From an uncultured Collinsella sp. (lineage in GTDB: Bacteria; Actinomycetota; Coriobacteriia; Coriobacteriales; Coriobacteriaceae), in assembly GCA_900548515.1 (NCBI GenBank), contig URKU01000089.1, positions 1 to 7,840 on the forward strand: a DNA stretch of 7,840 nucleotides. The letters run 5' to 3'. Positions 5,462 to 7,840 of this stretch are shown here, one piece after another. Every line of letters begins with the position of its first letter. Position 1 is the stretch's first letter. Under the pieces are notes generated by a model. That model searched no databases and had not been told where the DNA came from. It saw nothing but the letters and a program-made list of their open reading frames with translations. The translations under genes and the position numbers were made by a program.

Positions 5462-5800
5462 CTATCGATCAGCAACCTCGTCCTCAAGCATTTCTTGAAC
5501 GAGCATGCCGGTACGGACGCCCTCAAGATACCACTCGCCACGTTCGGTGAGGCAAATGCCATTTGCAAGCTGACCGCCGTCGTCGCTATAACGCGAGACG
5601 ACATCAATCATGCCTTCGGAATCCAAGCGATCGATTGCGGCGCGGGCACGATACGGCGAAACCCCCACGCGCTCGGCAAGCGTTTTGCGCGAGAAACCAT
5701 ACGGCCCGCCATTGTCTTCGGTTTGCTGGTCGATCTCCATCAACACCAGCACCTCGACACGCTTCATATCGTTGACACTCGCACGACCCTTGCCCGCCAT
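5462..5800 (-). CDS. Small winged-helix DNA-binding protein, MarR-like fold
   Basis: This 112-residue protein resembles a single winged-helix domain. The helix-turn-helix spans about 37-63: SRKTLAERVG, a turn VS, then a recognition helix PYRARAAIDRLDSEG. A wing follows (IDVVSRYSDDGG, then NGICLTERG), reminiscent of MarR-type regulators, and the protein ends in a short acidic helix (VQEMLEDEVADR). It is shorter than usual MarR proteins (about 140-150 aa) and has little sequence for the flanking dimer helices. I chose the ATG at 5800 because GAGGAGG lies 5 nt upstream. The frame remains open to 5854, but those 18 codons lack such a site. It is its own transcription unit, between the terminator of the DUF1846 gene and its own. 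The regulated target and any ligand are unknown, and I do not recognise a named family. Confidence 0.88.
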   Translation of the reverse strand: MAGKGRASVNDMKRVEVLVLMEIDQQTEDNGGPYGFSRKTLAERVGVSPYRARAAIDRLDSEGMIDVVSRYSDDGGQLANGICLTERGEWYLEGVRTGMLVQEMLEDEVADR

Positions 5801-5917
5801 AGCAGCCTCCTCAAACCGAGCACGAGCATCTAACGCGCCGTGCGCGACCGACACACCTCACGATGGCAGGTAATATCCATCATGCGGCATCCCGCTAAGG
5901 ATGAAACAGTTACGGTT

Positions 5918-5925
5918 ATTGTATA
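5918..5925 (-). promoter_or_regulatory. Possible -10 box for the winged-helix gene
   Basis: The minus strand reads TATACAAT, containing TATACA and TACAAT, each close to TATAAT. It is downstream of AT-rich sequence (AAACAATTTGAG). No -35 hexamer of reasonable quality is at 16-18 nt. If used, the leader would be about 115 nt. Confidence 0.35.
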
Positions 5926-5989
5926 CCGCTCAAATTGTTTCTAGGCAGGTAAACAGCTATTTTTCGCCGAAATAGGCGCTTTATTGATC

Positions 5990-6021
5990 AAAAAGCCGTA
6001 CCGGGCGCTAACCCGATACGG
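5990..6021 (-). terminator. Intrinsic terminator of the DUF1846 gene
   Basis: On the minus strand CCGTATCGGG (6012-6021) pairs with CCCGGTACGG (5996-6005), 10 bp with one U.G wobble, around a 6-nt loop. CTTTTT follows at 5990-5995. It starts 36 nt past the stop codon of the gene. Confidence 0.92.
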
Positions 6022-6056
6022 CCAAAATGCAATGTAATTACCGCGGTGCTTCAAAC

Positions 6057-7538
6057 TTAGCGGTGGAAGAAACCACGGCGCTCGAACTTGGGCTCGCAGC
6101 ACACGTTGATGCCCAGCTTGCGCAACACCGTCTCGTCCGTCGGCGAGATGATCACGCTAAAGAAGGCATCGCACCCGCGCAGCTGCTCCAGGCCCGAAAG
6201 GACGCGGGCCGCCGTCTCGCTCGTTGCCGAGGTGATCGAGAGCGCCATAAGCGTCTCGTCGGTGTGCAGGCGCGGGTTCTTGCTACCCAGGAAATGCGTC
6301 TTGAGCTTGCTGATAGGCTCGATCGCCTCATCGCTGATGACCTCGAGCTCAAGGTCAACGCCCGAGACATGCTTAAGTGCGTTCATAATGAGCGAACTTG
6401 CGGCGCCCAGGCGCGTGGAGGTCTTACCGGTCACCACGGAGCCATCGGGCATGACCATGGCACCCACGGGACCACCCGTCAGCTGCTCCCTGGTGAGGGC
6501 CGCCGAGCGCGCCGGTGAGTGGTTCTTATCGATGCCGGCTTTCTTCATAATAATCTTGAGACGGTCGACTTGCTCATCGCCCATGCCGGTACGGCGCACA
6601 TTTTCGACCGCGGTAAAGTAGCGGCGGACGATCTCCATCTTGGAAGCGTCGCGGCAGGCATCGTCATCGGTGATGGCAAAGCCGACCATATTGACGCCCA
6701 TGTCCGTAGGACTCTGATAGGGGCTCTTGCCCAGGATCTTTTCCATCAGAGCACGGACCACCGGGAAGGCCTCGACGTCGCGGTTGTAGTTGACCGTGGT
6801 CTTGTTGTAGGCCTCCAAGTGGAAGGAGTCGATGATATTGGCATCGTCGAGATCGGCCGTTGCTGCCTCATAGGCGATGTTGACCGGATGCGTGAGGGGC
6901 AGATTCCAGACCGGGAAAGTCTCGAACTTGGCGTAGCCGGCGGCGGTGCCGTGCTTGTGCTCGTGATAGAGCTGCGAGAGGCAAGTGGCGAGCTTGCCTG
7001 AGCCGGGGCCGGGAGCGGTGACCACGACGAGCGGACGAGTGGTCTCGACAAACTCATTCTTGCCATAGCCGTCGTCGGACACGATCAGGTCGACGTCGTG
7101 CGGATACCCCTCGATGGGATAGTGCAGCTTGGCGGGGATACCGAGCGCGTTCAGGCGGTTGCGGAATACATCGGCAGCGGGCTGGCCGGCGTACTGGGTG
7201 ATGACCACAGCCGCGACGGCAAAGCCGTTGCCGCGGAACAGGTCAACCAGGCGCAGCACATCCTCGTCATAGGTAATGCCAAGGTCACCACGAGCCTTGT
7301 TTTTCTCGATGTGGTTCGCGTTGATCGCGATGATAACCTCGACATCGTCGGCGATGCTCTTGAGCATGCGGAACTTGCTGTCCGGTTCAAAACCCGGCAG
7401 CACGCGGCTCGCATGATAGTCATCGAACAGCTTACCGCCAAACTCCAAATAGAGCTTGCCACCAAACTGCGAGATGCGCTCCTTAATGTGAGCAGCCTGC
7501 AGCTCGATATACTTCGCGTTGTCGAAACCCTGGCGCAT
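6057..7538 (-). CDS. DUF1846 (UPF0371) family protein of unknown function
   Basis: This 493-residue protein matches my knowledge of the DUF1846/UPF0371 family, whose N-terminus has the form M-(K/R)-x-GFD-x-x-KY; here it is MRQGFDNAKYIELQ. The N-terminal part contains GGKLYLEFGGKLFDD (about 26-40) and a glycine-rich APGPGSGKLATCLSQLYHEH (about 175-194) that looks like a phosphate-binding loop. NLPLTHPVN (about 212-220) and GPVGAMVMPDG (about 356-366) are other conserved-looking blocks. I know of no established function, and nucleotide binding is only suggested by the loop. Length is normal for the family. The ATG at 7538 has GGGAG 6 nt upstream. A TTG at 7562 would add eight residues but fits less well. 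The gene is monocistronic, with a TATAAT box about 40 bp upstream and a strong terminator behind it. Confidence 0.93.
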   Translation of the reverse strand: MRQGFDNAKYIELQAAHIKERISQFGGKLYLEFGGKLFDDYHASRVLPGFEPDSKFRMLKSIADDVEVIIAINANHIEKNKARGDLGITYDEDVLRLVDLFRGNGFAVAAVVITQYAGQPAADVFRNRLNALGIPAKLHYPIEGYPHDVDLIVSDDGYGKNEFVETTRPLVVVTAPGPGSGKLATCLSQLYHEHKHGTAAGYAKFETFPVWNLPLTHPVNIAYEAATADLDDANIIDSFHLEAYNKTTVNYNRDVEAFPVVRALMEKILGKSPYQSPTDMGVNMVGFAITDDDACRDASKMEIVRRYFTAVENVRRTGMGDEQVDRLKIIMKKAGIDKNHSPARSAALTREQLTGGPVGAMVMPDGSVVTGKTSTRLGAASSLIMNALKHVSGVDLELEVISDEAIEPISKLKTHFLGSKNPRLHTDETLMALSITSATSETAARVLSGLEQLRGCDAFFSVIISPTDETVLRKLGINVCCEPKFERRGFFHR

Positions 7539-7577
7539 GTATGGCTCCCGTCCCGTTTCCAATTAATGTTCTAGGCG

Positions 7578-7583
7578 ATTATA
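7578..7583 (-). promoter_or_regulatory. -10 box for the DUF1846 gene
   Basis: A perfect TATAAT on the minus strand, 39 nt before the start codon at 7538. The sequence 17 nt upstream (GTATCG) is a poor -35 box, so the promoter may be weak, activated, or use another sigma factor. Expected transcription start is near 7571. Confidence 0.55.
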
Positions 7584-7621
7584 ACGGAGCCCGCCCTCCC
7601 CGATACCCAGACCATCAACAG

Positions 7622-7692
7622 GCACCAACCAAACATCCGTCAAACCTCTTGTCGGACATATTTGGTGCAAACTAACCTGACCCCATTGCACC
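7622..7692. repeat. Two overlapping, mutually exclusive hairpins
   Basis: GCACCAA (7622-7628) can pair with TTGGTGC (7662-7668), supported by an inner TCCG/CGGA pair (7636-7639 with 7653-7656). The overlapping GGTGCAA (7664-7670) can instead pair with TTGCACC (7686-7692) around a 15-nt loop. The two cannot form together. They may be dispersed intergenic repeats or an RNA switch; I cannot tell from one copy. Confidence 0.5.
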
Positions 7693-7744
7693 GCCCCATA
7701 ACACCAACAATGGCAGCGCCGCAGGTGGAGCAAAAGTCAGCGAA

Positions 7745-7840
7745 AGCCCGCCAGAGCGAGCAAGGTGACGTGAAAGAGGAGGGCATAGGCCTTTTGGCCA
7801 TGCCCGACGATTGAACGTCAGATTGCCGCTCTGGCGGGCT
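7745..7840 (+). ncRNA. Candidate structured RNA or repeat element with tandem G.A motifs
   Basis: A 96-nt segment folds into one long stem. The outer stem is 14 bp perfect (AGCCCGCCAGAGCG, 7745-7758, with 7827-7840). Then come GCAA/TTGC, a 2x2 mismatch, TGACGT/ACGTCA, and a 9x9 segment. The apical stem GGGCAT/ATGCCC plus GGCC/GGCC has one bulged A and a TTTT loop. In the 9x9 segment, plus-strand GAAAGAGGA (7772-7780) faces GACGATTGA (7806-7814), giving three tandem G.A/A.G pairs separated by two A-U pairs and one G-C. Such pairs stack well in RNA, whereas the minus strand would have U.C mismatches, so the plus strand is the likely RNA. I recognise no known RNA family. It could also be a terminator or a MITE-like repeat; the right flank is not visible. 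Confidence 0.5.

Larger units (their letters stand above)
7539..7840. other. 302-bp non-coding region at the right edge
   Basis: I see no credible coding frame on either strand. The stretch holds the Shine-Dalgarno and TATAAT for the DUF1846 gene, two mutually exclusive hairpins (7622-7692) and a long structured stem-loop (7745-7840). The gene beyond the edge is not visible. Confidence 0.7.

Noticed and set aside
3673..5550. A 625-codon open frame on the plus strand antisense to pyrG and the gap before it.
   Set aside because: It mirrors pyrG, whose protein is unmistakable. Long antisense frames are common opposite GC-rich genes with strong codon bias, and the translation shows no recognisable domain.
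5957..5985. AT/GC inverted repeat beyond the DUF1846 terminator, with CTTTATT on the plus strand.
   Set aside because: No plus-strand gene lies upstream, the stem is 4 bp, and the minus strand lacks a U-tract.

Overview
The window looks like chromosomal DNA of a high-GC actinobacterium of the class Coriobacteriia, most likely Collinsella or a close gut relative. This rests on the GC-rich coding bias, on the mraZ-rsmH-ftsL-ftsI order, and on the look of the FtsL and Gly/Arg-rich FtsI N-termini. The genus is an inference from protein character; no search was run. All eight genes I can support are on the minus strand, so transcription runs from high to low coordinates. No phage, transposase, CRISPR, tRNA or rRNA gene is visible.

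Layout in the direction of transcription. (1) 7840-7539 is non-coding. It holds an elaborate 96-nt stem-loop at the window edge (7745-7840), two overlapping hairpins that compete for one segment (7622-7692), and a TATAAT box. (2) 7538-6057 encodes a DUF1846 (UPF0371) protein of unknown function and ends in a clear intrinsic terminator. (3) 5800-5462 encodes a 112-residue winged-helix regulator-like protein with its own terminator. (4) pyrG (CTP synthase, 5283-3622) and xerD (tyrosine recombinase, 3619-2678) form a two-gene operon with 2 bp between them, closed by a terminator with 20-bp perfect arms. A perfect DnaA-box sequence lies in the pyrG leader. (5) 2677-2216 is a 462-bp regulatory gap. 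(6) The start of the division and cell-wall (dcw) cluster follows: mraZ (2215-1781), rsmH (1745-795), ftsL (704-234) and the first 72 codons of ftsI (216 to the left edge).

How the parts fit: MraZ is the autorepressor of the dcw operon. The upstream gap contains a good sigma-70-type promoter, with five TGGGN motifs upstream of the -35 box and in the spacer, as expected for MraZ autoregulation. RsmH methylates 16S rRNA, while FtsL and FtsI act in the septal divisome. PyrG supplies CTP, and XerD resolves chromosome dimers at division.

Most genes are ordinary housekeeping genes. The most unusual signals are non-coding: the 7745-7840 element, whose plus-strand RNA would carry three tandem G.A/A.G mismatch pairs inside an otherwise paired stem, and the dense operator and G-tract architecture in front of mraZ. 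I see no convincing new protein-coding system.
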